DNA of 64,000 bases from CAYJBH01 sp964370825 (lineage in GTDB: Bacteria > Bacillota > Clostridia > Oscillospirales > Ruminococcaceae): positions 1 to 64,000 of the forward strand of contig CAYJKY010000015.1 in NCBI GenBank assembly GCA_964370825.1. The letters run 5' to 3'. The position numbers and the translations under genes are program-made. Within the stretch, counting starts at the first letter, position 1. The number at the start of each line of letters is the position of its first letter. A model generated the notes under the pieces. The model did not search any database. It saw nothing but the letters and a program-made list of their open reading frames with translations, and was not told where the DNA came from. Below, in pieces: positions 44,058 through 51,620 of this stretch.

Positions 44058-45001
44058 CGAACAACCTCCTTTATCACTCCGGGCGAACTTGCACCGCACA
44101 TCACTGCAACATCCGAAAACGCATTCAGCTCAAGCAGTTCGGAAAGGACAGGCCGATTGTATAATCCTCGGATATTCTCCGCATGTGCCGTTACAACAAG
44201 ATTCACCCCACTGTTTAATGCAAACTTGATTGCCGATGCATCCGCCTCATCTCCAATTTCATCACATATTATAATCTGCGGTGCTAAACTTTTTATCGCA
44301 TTAACTATCCCTTCCTCCCTTGGAAATGCAGAGAGTATATCGCAAAAATCAAAAAAAGTGCTAACCTCAGGCGCAATTTCACATCGAGTGTCAACTACGG
44401 TAAATTGTCTGCAAGACCTAGAAATCATGTAAGCAACACTTTTTAGTATTGTAGTTTTCCCGCTTCTCGGCGCCCCAATTATCAGCAACGAAAACATCTC
44501 GCGCGAGACAACCTCCCTAAGCTCTTCGGCAGAAGGTAGGTTGTTGTTTCTTGAAACCCTAATATTTAAAGAAGTGACATTTTTGACACCTATTACCTTC
44601 CCATTCTCCATTACTGCTGTACCAGCAACCCCCACCCTATTGCCTCCGGGCATGGTTATGTAGCCATTTGCAAGTTCATGTTGTTTAGAATGAATTGCGC
44701 GACCGGATATACATAGCAGTGTTTCCTCTATCAGCTTACCGTCAATTATAAATGCCTTATCTATGTGGTCTACTATGCGCCCTGATCTATCCACGTAAAA
44801 GTTATCGTCAACTGTCAGAACGCTAAGTGGCTTGTTTACACGTAGACGCAGTTCAACCACCCTCGACCTAAGCTGTACTGGCAGTCCTGCTATACAACCT
44901 GTCAGGATGGGCGGTAAATTTAACAAAATATTATTTAACTCCTGCATTTTTTCGTTCCATAAATTTATCGTTTGAGAAAGTATATTAACATACAGATACA
45001 T
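44042..45001 (-). CDS. spoIIIAA: Stage III sporulation protein AA (secretion-type ATPase)
   Basis: A 319-residue ATPase of the secretion-superfamily type with Walker A GAPRSGKTTILK and Walker B IIICDEIGDEADASAI. It should power the SpoIIIA channel from the mother-cell cytoplasm. First gene of the operon. Translation may start at 45001 or at the later MQELNN (44947); neither has a strong ribosome site. Upstream on the minus strand, CATATAAT (45035-45028) resembles a sigma-E -10, but no matching -35 is seen, so the expected sigma-E promoter remains unproven. Confidence 0.93.
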   Translation of the reverse strand: MYLYVNILSQTINLWNEKMQELNNILLNLPPILTGCIAGLPVQLRSRVVELRLRVNKPLSVLTVDDNFYVDRSGRIVDHIDKAFIIDGKLIEETLLCISGRAIHSKQHELANGYITMPGGNRVGVAGTAVMENGKVIGVKNVTSLNIRVSRNNNLPSAEELREVVSREMFSLLIIGAPRSGKTTILKSVAYMISRSCRQFTVVDTRCEIAPEVSTFFDFCDILSAFPREEGIVNAIKSLAPQIIICDEIGDEADASAIKFALNSGVNLVVTAHAENIRGLYNRPVLSELLELNAFSDVAVMCGASSPGVIKEVVRWNGV

Positions 45002-45074
45002 AATAGAACTATATCGTCAAATGAAATATTATATGACAGTATAATAACAGTTTTTTTACAAAAAAATTAAATCC

Positions 45075-45103
45075 TTGATATTTATAAAAGCTTATGATAT
45101 AAT
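45075..45103 (+). promoter_or_regulatory. Sigma-A promoter of the SGNH-hydrolase gene
   Basis: TTGATA (45075-45080), 17 bases, TATAAT (45098-45103). It is divergent from the spoIIIA operon and 32 bases before the GTG start at 45135. Confidence 0.7.
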
Positions 45104-45134
45104 GTTAGCGTTATTATTTTTTGGAGAATAAAAG

Positions 45135-47015
45135 GTGAAGAAAAGAAAACAAAATAATATTTTAGATAGTATCAAGGACTTTTTCATTAACCTTAAAGAA
45201 GAGTTTTTAATGCTTAGTACCGGTCAAAAGGTTGCTGTGTCAACCGTTGCCGGACTTTTGTTTGTTGTAATTGTAGGTTCGATAATACTTATTGCCGTGT
45301 TTTCTGACAGTGGTGAGCTTGTAGATGACCCTTCCTCGGGAAGCACGTCCGATTCGACATCTACTTCCGGAATCGATGATTCGTACGACCCTACCGAGTT
45401 TGACATCGATGAGCAGGGAAGCGCAAGCATACTTGCTGAAACAGAAGATGCCGGTGAAGATTATCTTCTAAACAGTATGTTTTTAGGAGACTCTAACACG
45501 GTGGGCTTTGCGGAATTCGGTCTCCTTCCGCTTGAAAATGTGGTAGGCGTGGAGAGCATGGGAATTCAGTCGGTTGCCTCCCAGAATGTAGTTTACTATG
45601 AAGGAAGCGACACAGCATATGACATTCCTTATGCCGTAGCCGCACAGCAGCCACAAAGAATTTATATGACCTACGGTACAAACAATCTGATAGGCGTATC
45701 GCCGGATCAGTTTGTTGCAAACTATGTTAATGCCGTAAATGCAATCTTGGCAGAATGGGAGTACTGCGATGTAATTATAGTAACTGTTCCGCCTATCGGT
45801 GAAACCACCTCTAACCCTAATCTGAGCCAAAAGACTGTTGACCAGTTTAACCTTGCCTTGGTAGATATGGTAGAGGAAAACGGCTGGAAGCTTTTGAACA
45901 CAACTACCTTGTTAAAGGGTGACAACGGGTACATAAAATCGCAATATGTAAATGCTGATGGTATTCATCTTACATCCGATGCTCATAAAGCAATACTTGA
46001 CTTTGCATCTACACATGCACTTGAAACCGATGATCGTCGTCCGCAACCGCTTGCCGCTCAGCCGGAACGTAAAGATCCACCCGCTGATGCTAGTTCCACT
46101 TCAACATCAAGCTCATCTGAAAGTAGCAGTACTAATCCCGGTGCCGCATCACAAGGCGAGATAGAAAAGCTAAAGCTTGCTGTTGCCAACGGAAAGAAAA
46201 AACTTCTTGAGGCCGTCGCAAGTAGCACCGGAGATGGAAGCGATCTTACCGGTGCTGATGTAGGAAAAGACTGGGTTCCGGAAGCAATTTACACCACATT
46301 GTCCACAGCGGTCGCAACCGGTGAAGAACTTTTAGCACAGACCGAGCCTACCGCAACATCGGTAATATCTTCTGAGGCTGCAATTAATTCGGCAATTACA
46401 AATTTTGATGCCAATATTAAGACCGGAGTGGATAAAACACCTGTTCAGATAGCTCGTGAGGAGCTTGTTGCCGAGATAACAGCGGCAAAGACAACACTTG
46501 TTTCTGCCGTTTCGAGTGACGACCCTGCCACTGTACCAAAAGATAAGCAGTCGGTTCCGGTAGCAATTTATAATGCCCTCGACAATGCAATCAAAAATGC
46601 AGAATCTGTCAATAATACTGCCTCCTCCACCGAAACTAATCTGCAGGATGCAAAGGGGATCCTTAATGCAGCAAAGATAACATTTACCGGAGCAATGGTT
46701 CCCGGCACCGGTCTAACTCAGGATGAACAAAACCTGATTAACGCCAAAGCTGAGTTAACCGCCACAATTAACGAGGCTACAGCGGCTAAAAACGGTATTA
46801 CCATAGCCGAGTCGGCACCTACCACCCCCGGAACAAGGTGGGTAACCAGCGCAGTTTCCTCCGCACTTGACACTGCTATAACTAACGCCAACACAGCACA
46901 TACAACGGCGACAACCGCCGACGATGTCAACAAGGCACAACTTTCCCTTAAGACGGCTATTGCCACCTATAATTCAGCTATTGCAACTGTAGCGGAACCA
47001 AGTGAAGGCGGCTAA
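45135..47015 (+). CDS. Membrane-anchored SGNH (GDSL-like) hydrolase with C-terminal three-helix repeats
   Basis: A 626-residue surface protein. After a basic 30-residue N-terminus comes one membrane segment (about 33-56, VAVSTVAGLLFVVIVGSIIL), then a Ser/Thr/Asp-rich linker. An SGNH esterase domain (about 108-290) has nucleophile Ser120 in FLGDSNTVG, the Asn block in YGTNNL and the Asp-His pair in DGIHLT. A second Ser-rich linker leads to three FIVAR-like helical repeats (about 340-430, 435-525, 530-620), each with a WVP/VPVAIYNALDNAI-like pattern. The domains lie outside the cell. Likely roles are deacetylation of cell-wall polymer or glycan, or surface binding. The start is GTG with GGAG 8 bases upstream. 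Confidence 0.85.
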   Translation: MKKRKQNNILDSIKDFFINLKEEFLMLSTGQKVAVSTVAGLLFVVIVGSIILIAVFSDSGELVDDPSSGSTSDSTSTSGIDDSYDPTEFDIDEQGSASILAETEDAGEDYLLNSMFLGDSNTVGFAEFGLLPLENVVGVESMGIQSVASQNVVYYEGSDTAYDIPYAVAAQQPQRIYMTYGTNNLIGVSPDQFVANYVNAVNAILAEWEYCDVIIVTVPPIGETTSNPNLSQKTVDQFNLALVDMVEENGWKLLNTTTLLKGDNGYIKSQYVNADGIHLTSDAHKAILDFASTHALETDDRRPQPLAAQPERKDPPADASSTSTSSSSESSSTNPGAASQGEIEKLKLAVANGKKKLLEAVASSTGDGSDLTGADVGKDWVPEAIYTTLSTAVATGEELLAQTEPTATSVISSEAAINSAITNFDANIKTGVDKTPVQIAREELVAEITAAKTTLVSAVSSDDPATVPKDKQSVPVAIYNALDNAIKNAESVNNTASSTETNLQDAKGILNAAKITFTGAMVPGTGLTQDEQNLINAKAELTATINEATAAKNGITIAESAPTTPGTRWVTSAVSSALDTAITNANTAHTTATTADDVNKAQLSLKTAIATYNSAIATVAEPSEGG

Positions 47016-47112
47016 GGATATCTGCAAAAATAAATCTCGTTTAGGTGTAAATACTCGTAAATAAATATTCTGTAGCACTAAAACAATAAAAAAAGCAATC
47101 AAACCAAAATTT

Positions 47113-47176
47113 AACTGCACTCAACTTGTTAGGCATATAGTATATCAACTATGTGAAAAACGAAACGGGTGCAGTT
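47113..47176. repeat. Nested inverted repeats, possible terminator or RNA structure
   Basis: AACTGCACTC (47113-47122) pairs with GGGTGCAGTT (47167-47176) with one G-U. Inside, CATATAGT (47134-47141) pairs with ACTATGTG (47148-47155) around a 6-base loop. Four T/G bases follow the outer stem. It could end the SGNH transcript, but the outer loop is long for a terminator. Confidence 0.4.
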
Positions 47177-47428
47177 TTGCTATACCTATCCAAGGCCTTA
47201 AAATCCGAATACACCTTACACGTACAATTTATGCACTGAACTACGTTATCCTCACAAGGTGCACTAACGAAGGCACAGGGCAATTTTGCTAAATAAAAAG
47301 CAGACGGATTACAAGTCTTTGGCTAAAGGAAAATCTATAAATGCAAATGAGATTTTAGCAATAGGCAGTTGAATAAAAAGTGTTAAAATTGACTAAATTA
47401 AGACATCTGATGCACCCATGCAAGCTGC

Positions 47429-47457
47429 TTTACAAATTCAATAAACGGTAGTATAAT
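47429..47457 (+). promoter_or_regulatory. Sigma-A promoter of the D-2-hydroxyacid dehydrogenase gene
   Basis: TTTACA (47429-47434), 17 bases, TATAAT (47452-47457), 34 bases before the ATG at 47492. Confidence 0.7.
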
Positions 47458-47491
47458 GCAAATATAGTTATTATTAATATAGAGGTATACT

Positions 47492-48481
47492 ATGAAAATT
47501 GCGTTTTATGATACAAAAACATATGACATGAAATACTTCGAAAAATATGCAAAAGAGTACGGACACGAGATTACTTTTTTAGAATCAAAATTAACCTCAC
47601 AAACTGCAAGACTTGCAGATGGATATGACGCCGCCTGTGCATTCGTAAATGCAAATATCGATAATGATGTGCTGAACGCCTTAAAGCAAAACAGTGTAAA
47701 AATACTTTTATTACGCTGTGCGGGATATAATAATGTGGACTTAAAAGTGGCAGCAGACTTAGGGATTAGAGTGTTTCGTGTTCCCGAATATTCTCCACAA
47801 GCTGTTGCGGAGCATGCTATAGCACTCGCAATGGCGGCAAATAGGCGTGTGCATAAAGCTTATAACCGTGTGCGAGAAAATGATTTCAGCCTACAAGGAC
47901 TGGTAGGGCTTGATTTTTTCGGCAAGACCGCCGGCATCATTGGCACCGGAAAAATAGGTACTGCCATGATAAATATTTGTAATGGGTTTGGAATGAATGT
48001 TATTGCATACGATATGTATCCTAACAAGAATCTAAATGTAGAGTATGTTGAGCTTGACGCTTTGCTCAGCACTGCCGACCTCATATCGTTACACTGCCCG
48101 TTATTTGATAACACACGCTACATTGTAAATGCTGAATCTATATCAAAAATGAAAGACGGTGTTATTCTTGTCAACACCTCAAGAGGGGGTCTAATCAACA
48201 CAAACGACTTAATAGATGGCATAAAGGCTCAAAAGTTTCATGCAGTAGCGTTAGATGTATATGAAGAGGAGTCATCATATGTTTTTGAGGACTATTCAAA
48301 CGACATTTTAAATATTACTACAGTAGCAAGACTTTTGTCGTTTCCAAATGTTATTTTAACATCGCATCAAGGTTTTTTGAACGATACCGCACTTATGACA
48401 ATTGCAGAAGTCACGATGCAAAACGCAAGTGATTTTGAAAAGGGCGTCAAGTCTATTAATGAAGTGAAAGAAGAAAATTAG
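47492..48481 (+). CDS. D-2-hydroxyacid dehydrogenase (D-lactate dehydrogenase-like)
   Basis: A 329-residue NAD-dependent dehydrogenase of the fermentative D-LDH branch. The NAD loop is GIIGTGKIGTAM. Catalytic residues are the Arg in VNTSRGGLI, the Glu in LDVYEEES and the His in LTSHQGFL; the TSHQGFL form is typical of D-lactate and D-hydroxyisocaproate dehydrogenases. It would reduce pyruvate or another 2-oxo acid and regenerate NAD in fermentation. GAGGT lies 6 bases before the ATG. It has its own promoter and is followed by a strong hairpin, so it is a single-gene unit. Confidence 0.9.
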   Translation: MKIAFYDTKTYDMKYFEKYAKEYGHEITFLESKLTSQTARLADGYDAACAFVNANIDNDVLNALKQNSVKILLLRCAGYNNVDLKVAADLGIRVFRVPEYSPQAVAEHAIALAMAANRRVHKAYNRVRENDFSLQGLVGLDFFGKTAGIIGTGKIGTAMINICNGFGMNVIAYDMYPNKNLNVEYVELDALLSTADLISLHCPLFDNTRYIVNAESISKMKDGVILVNTSRGGLINTNDLIDGIKAQKFHAVALDVYEEESSYVFEDYSNDILNITTVARLLSFPNVILTSHQGFLNDTALMTIAEVTMQNASDFEKGVKSINEVKEEN

Positions 48482-48530
48482 TTAACCTATGCCTTTGCTG
48501 CTCTAATTCACAAATTTATATCTAAACTTA

Positions 48531-48571
48531 TCAAAGTGCAAGAATTTTATGATATTTTTCTTGCACTTTGA
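48531..48571 (+). terminator. Strong hairpin downstream of the dehydrogenase gene
   Basis: A perfect 14-bp stem (TCAAAGTGCAAGAA at 48531-48544 with its complement at 48558-48571) around a 13-base T-rich loop, followed by CTTTTG. Placed 50 bases after the stop codon. The T-tract is short but the stem is long. Confidence 0.65.
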
Positions 48572-48613
48572 CTTTTGACTTGGTCAACAATTTCCAGATA
48601 GGGTTATACTACA

Positions 48614-48707
48614 CGACAAATCAGCTATTTATTGACCACATAAAAATATTTTCTTTATATCTCTAATATAGTGTATCTTTTATTTTTATTTAAGCAGATA
48701 GCGACAA
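48614..48707 (+). promoter_or_regulatory. Possible Spo0A boxes upstream of spoIIGA
   Basis: Two sites carry the reverse complement of TTGTCG, the core of the Spo0A box: CGACAA at 48614-48619 (full TTTGTCGTG) and at 48702-48707 (full TTGTCGC). A TTGACC at 48632-48637 with TTATAT 17 bases on could be the promoter. spoIIG is a known Spo0A target in Bacillus, so the sites make sense, but each match is short. Confidence 0.35.
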
Positions 48708-48740
48708 TTTTTTTCGCTCCATGTTGATATACTTGTAAAC

Positions 48741-49613
48741 ATGAAAACTGTAATTTATATCGATATGCTTATTATCCAAGGGGTCTTAATCAACTATACC
48801 CTTCTTTTGTGTAGTGCAAGATTTGCAGGCATTAATGTAAATCGATGGCGAATTCTTGCATCGGCAATTTTAGGTGGGCTTGCTTCTTGTTTTATTCTGC
48901 TCCCTACCCCTTCAATACTTATTCAGCTAATGATAAAGTTCTCGGTAACAATGTTGCTATTGTTTGTAGCCTTTAAAACATCTTTAAAAGGTTATATAAA
49001 AGGCTTTGCATGGTATCTGCTGTTTAACTGTTTTTTAGCAGGTTTGATTTTAATCTTCTATTTTACCGGAGGCAGTGGCATTGTCATTAAAAATATGCAG
49101 CTATATTTTGACATCTCGGCTGTATTTCTTGTTGTGGCGACACTCGTATTATACATCTGTGCATCGGCAATCAGACTGGCTTACGTTACGCCGGAACAAA
49201 AGCCGGAACTAATAGAAATGTCATACGGTGAAGACACTTTCAAGATAAAGGCATGTTATGACAGTGGATTTATTGCAAAGGATATACTTAACAATGCTCC
49301 ATTGATAATACTCGATTACAAAAACTGCAGACAACACCTTCCCGATGTTATCGTGAGGGCAGTAGAGGATTATTCAGATAAAGGATTACTTAAACCCGGT
49401 GCTTCGATACTTCCTATTAACAGCATAGGTGGAGCTGAACTGACTGTTACATTTTATCCGTTAACAATAAAGATGTCAGAAAAGACGATCTCAGGCGTAA
49501 AACTTTGCATTTCTAAGAAAAATATAGATATAAACGGTGTGAACTGCTTAATGTCAAAAGAATTTACGGAGGTTTTAAACAATGCTAAAAAAGATAAAAT
49601 CCACAGTCTATAA
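48741..49613 (+). CDS. spoIIGA: Sigma-E processing aspartic protease SpoIIGA
   Basis: A 290-residue membrane protease. Five hydrophobic segments fill residues 1-150. The C-terminal domain resembles half of a pepsin-like fold, with the active-site Asp174 in ACYDSGF (DTGN in Bacillus). It cleaves the pro-sequence of sigma-E after receiving the SpoIIR signal from the forespore. No good ribosome site precedes the ATG, so translation is probably weak. It overlaps sigE by 32 bases, and the pair is the classic spoIIG operon. Confidence 0.92.
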   Translation: MKTVIYIDMLIIQGVLINYTLLLCSARFAGINVNRWRILASAILGGLASCFILLPTPSILIQLMIKFSVTMLLLFVAFKTSLKGYIKGFAWYLLFNCFLAGLILIFYFTGGSGIVIKNMQLYFDISAVFLVVATLVLYICASAIRLAYVTPEQKPELIEMSYGEDTFKIKACYDSGFIAKDILNNAPLIILDYKNCRQHLPDVIVRAVEDYSDKGLLKPGASILPINSIGGAELTVTFYPLTIKMSEKTISGVKLCISKKNIDINGVNCLMSKEFTEVLNNAKKDKIHSL

Positions 49614-50301
49614 ACTTATAATGAATGTCATTTCTCAATTTCATACAGAACAGTATATTTATTATATTAACGGACCTGAACGACTCCTCCCACCACTTAC
49701 TGCAGAGGAGGAAAGAGTAGTTTTTGCAGGTCTTAAAAACGGCGAAAAGATAAGTCGTGAGATGCTTATAGTTCATAACCTTAGGTTGGTGGTTTATATC
49801 GCTAAGAAATTTGATCAATCCATTCCAAATATGGAAGATCTAATTTCGATAGGAACCATAGGGCTTATTAAGGCGGTCGGAAGCTTTAACCCGGATAAAA
49901 ACATTAAGTTTGCAACCTATGCTACCCGTTGTATAGAAAATGAAATATTGATGCATCTTAGAAAAACAGGACAGCATCGTCAGGAAACATCAATTGATGA
50001 GGCACTCAATGTTGATGCAGACGGAAATGAGCTATTGCTTTCCGACGTGCTTGTGACTGAACAGGATATTGTTGGTAAGCAGTTAGAAAACGCAGACGAA
50101 AAAAACACTCTGCTTCTTGCAGTAAAAAGACTGCCGGATAAGGAACGTGTAATAATTGAGATGAGATTTGGACTTTTTGGCAACGAGGAGCGCACTCAAA
50201 AAGAGGTTGCCGACACACTCGGAATTAGCCAAAGTTATATATCACGTCTTGAGAAAAAAATAATACGTCATCTGCGTGATGAACTTGAACAACTTGCTTG
50301 A
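49582..50301 (+). CDS. sigE: Sporulation sigma factor sigma-E (pro-form)
   Basis: A 239-residue sigma-70-family factor for mother-cell gene expression. About 25-30 N-terminal residues (MLKKIKSTVYKLIMNVISQF) form the amphipathic pro-sequence removed by SpoIIGA. Region 2 is NLRLVVYIAKKFDQSI and FATYATRCIENEILMHLRK; region 4 is LPDKERVIIEMRFGL and TQKEVADTLGISQSYISRLEKKI. GGAGG lies 9 bases before the ATG, inside the end of spoIIGA. In Bacillus and many Clostridia sigG follows directly; here a DUF1292 gene follows instead. Confidence 0.96.
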   Translation: MLKKIKSTVYKLIMNVISQFHTEQYIYYINGPERLLPPLTAEEERVVFAGLKNGEKISREMLIVHNLRLVVYIAKKFDQSIPNMEDLISIGTIGLIKAVGSFNPDKNIKFATYATRCIENEILMHLRKTGQHRQETSIDEALNVDADGNELLLSDVLVTEQDIVGKQLENADEKNTLLLAVKRLPDKERVIIEMRFGLFGNEERTQKEVADTLGISQSYISRLEKKIIRHLRDELEQLA

Positions 50302-50326
50302 CTTTTTTCCTCACAAAGTGTACAAT
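50298..50326 (+). promoter_or_regulatory. Sigma-A promoter of the DUF1292 gene
   Basis: TTGACT (50298-50303, overlapping the sigE stop codon), 17 bases, TACAAT (50321-50326). Transcription would begin near 50333 and could continue into the 6S RNA region. Confidence 0.65.
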
Positions 50327-50422
50327 ATGAATATAGATTAACAGCAAGGTTTAGGAAAGGAAGGCATAGTTCGAAAAGCATATTAAATGATAAGAATTTG
50401 CTTTTTGTACTTATTTACTAAT

Positions 50423-50719
50423 ATGAGTGATGAATATACAGCGGATATAGTTACCCTACAGGACGAAGATGGTAACGAGTTTGATTTTGAGATTATAGAC
50501 CAACTTGAGTATGACTCAAATGAATATGTTGCCCTTGTGCCATGTGAAGATGAGGAAGATATTTCGGATGATGAAGTTCCCTTTATTATTATGAGAACCG
50601 CATACGATGAGGGTGAAGAATTTCTCGATATTGTAGACAACGAGGATGAGCTTTCGACCGTAATAGCCATGTTTGAGGAAAGACTCTCCGAAGATTATGA
50701 AATTGATTCCGAGGAGTAA
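50423..50719 (+). CDS. DUF1292 protein (YrzB-like)
   Basis: A 98-residue very acidic protein with the family pattern DIVTLQDEDGNEFDFEIIDQLEYDSNEYVALVP and an IIMRTAYDEGEE-type centre. Its role is unknown; in Bacillus the gene (yrzB) lies with yrrK and the yrrL/ruvX group, which is absent here. I take MSDEYTADI at 50423 as the start because it matches family N-termini. The frame is open to an ATG at 50387, and neither start has a good ribosome site. Confidence 0.82.
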   Translation: MSDEYTADIVTLQDEDGNEFDFEIIDQLEYDSNEYVALVPCEDEEDISDDEVPFIIMRTAYDEGEEFLDIVDNEDELSTVIAMFEERLSEDYEIDSEE

Positions 50720-50730
50720 CCATTAATTTT

Positions 50731-50916
50731 AAACTGCTGTGTTCGATTGGATGCATCGTTTATAATCCTACAAGTTCACAAAAGGGGGCTTTGGTCAGTA
50801 CGTAGGTTTGCAGACCTCCCGCTACGGCGGAAGAAGGGAGCGCGAAGCGTATCGCCGGGCATACCCACCCTGCTTAACGCGGGTTGTAACTATCGGTGTA
50901 GACGGCATGGCGGTTT
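50731..50916 (+). ncRNA. ssrS: 6S RNA
   Basis: A 186-base region that can close on itself: AAACTGCTGTG (50731-50741) pairs along 11 bases with CATGGCGGTTT (50906-50916). The 5' side continues TGTTCG and the 3' side GACGGCAT, both matching the ends of the well-known E. coli 6S RNA (TGTTCG ... GGCGGCAT). Inside, GTAGGTTTGC pairs with GCATACCCAC, giving a long interrupted hairpin. 6S RNA mimics an open promoter and sequesters the housekeeping RNA polymerase in stationary phase. It lacks the conserved loop of SRP RNA. A terminator follows at 50935. Its promoter is not obvious, so it may be processed from the DUF1292 transcript. Confidence 0.8.
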
Positions 50917-50934
50917 ATTGTTTAAAAACTTTTT

Positions 50935-50972
50935 CTCGTGTAATAATATAGTAAAGTATATTATTACACGAG
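50935..50972 (+). terminator. Terminator of 6S RNA, covering the next gene's ribosome site
   Basis: A perfect 16-bp stem (CTCGTGTAATAATATA at 50935-50950 with its complement at 50957-50972) around GTAAAG, followed by GATTTTTTT. The 3' arm ends in CGAG and, with the next bases, forms GAGGA (50970-50974), the Shine-Dalgarno of the gene that starts at 50982. Confidence 0.85.
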
Positions 50973-50981
50973 GATTTTTTT

Positions 50982-51533
50982 ATGAAACTTCATGTAGGTG
51001 AAAAAATACCTAACTTCAGCTACGACACACCTGTGAGCAGTGATAATGAGCTGTATAAAACAATGGGAAATAAACCAACAACAATGATTTTTTTTAGGGA
51101 CTCAAGTTGCCTGTTTACTGCTTATTACATTGAAAAACTTTACAGGAATTATAGGTTGTTCAGCGAAGGAAACCGCACATTAATTTGTGTTGTACAGGGT
51201 TCTCCCGATGATTTCAAAAGCTATAAAAAGCTAAATTTTCCACTAATTTGCGATGCTAAGTCGGTTCTTTACACTGCTTTTGATCTTCCAAAGGTCACCT
51301 TCCCTCTATCCTTACTATCTGTTGAGGCATTGAGAATTATTGAGCAGGCAAAAAAACACAATATCCCGTATGAGGTATCTCTTAAAAGAAATCTTCAACT
51401 GCCGGTCACCTTTTTAACCGAATCAGATAAAACTATAGAGTATATCCATCGTTCCCAAAGTATAACCGATATACCCGAGATGCTAACCCTTTTGGGTGGT
51501 AATGTTAAGAAAACGACATGGACAAGATATTAG
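50982..51533 (+). CDS. Redoxin-fold (AhpC/TSA-like) protein
   Basis: A 183-residue cytoplasmic protein of the thioredoxin-like peroxiredoxin type. It begins KLHVGEKIPNFSYDT as peroxiredoxins do. The TTMIFFRDSSCLFTAYY stretch has one cysteine (Cys43) where the peroxidatic Cys normally lies, though the usual PxxxTxxC context is changed. Later parts are less conserved. It may be a thiol peroxidase or a relative that lost that activity. Its GAGGA ribosome site sits in the terminator stem of the preceding 6S RNA. The NADH oxidase gene follows with a separate promoter. Confidence 0.75.
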   Translation: MKLHVGEKIPNFSYDTPVSSDNELYKTMGNKPTTMIFFRDSSCLFTAYYIEKLYRNYRLFSEGNRTLICVVQGSPDDFKSYKKLNFPLICDAKSVLYTAFDLPKVTFPLSLLSVEALRIIEQAKKHNIPYEVSLKRNLQLPVTFLTESDKTIEYIHRSQSITDIPEMLTLLGGNVKKTTWTRY

Positions 51534-51546
51534 TTTGTTTTAACCC

Positions 51547-51575
51547 TTGACATACGACAAAAAATAAGTTATATT
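51547..51575 (+). promoter_or_regulatory. Sigma-A promoter of the NADH oxidase gene
   Basis: TTGACA (51547-51552), 17 bases, TATATT (51570-51575), 45 bases before the ATG at 51621. Confidence 0.8.
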
Positions 51576-51620
51576 AGTAATAATAATTTTTATTATTATT
51601 ATATTATAGAAAGGATTTAT

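Larger units (their letters stand above)
47016..47491. other. 476-base gap without a clear gene
   Basis: No open frame of convincing length. The first half contains a nested pair of inverted repeats (47113-47176, listed separately). Between about 47265 and 47368 the plus strand reads an open stretch of some 34 codons ending in a peptide SINANEILAIGS and a stop, with no start codon; it could be the tail of a decayed gene. The last 60 bases hold the promoter of the following dehydrogenase. Confidence 0.5.

Noticed and set aside
46718..46966. Minus-strand hydrophobic open frame
   Set aside because: It mirrors the Ala/Thr-rich repeats of the SGNH protein and has no ribosome site.
50731..50916. 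SRP RNA as an alternative to 6S RNA
   Set aside because: The conserved GGAAG...AGCAG type loop of bacterial SRP RNA is absent, whereas both ends match 6S RNA.
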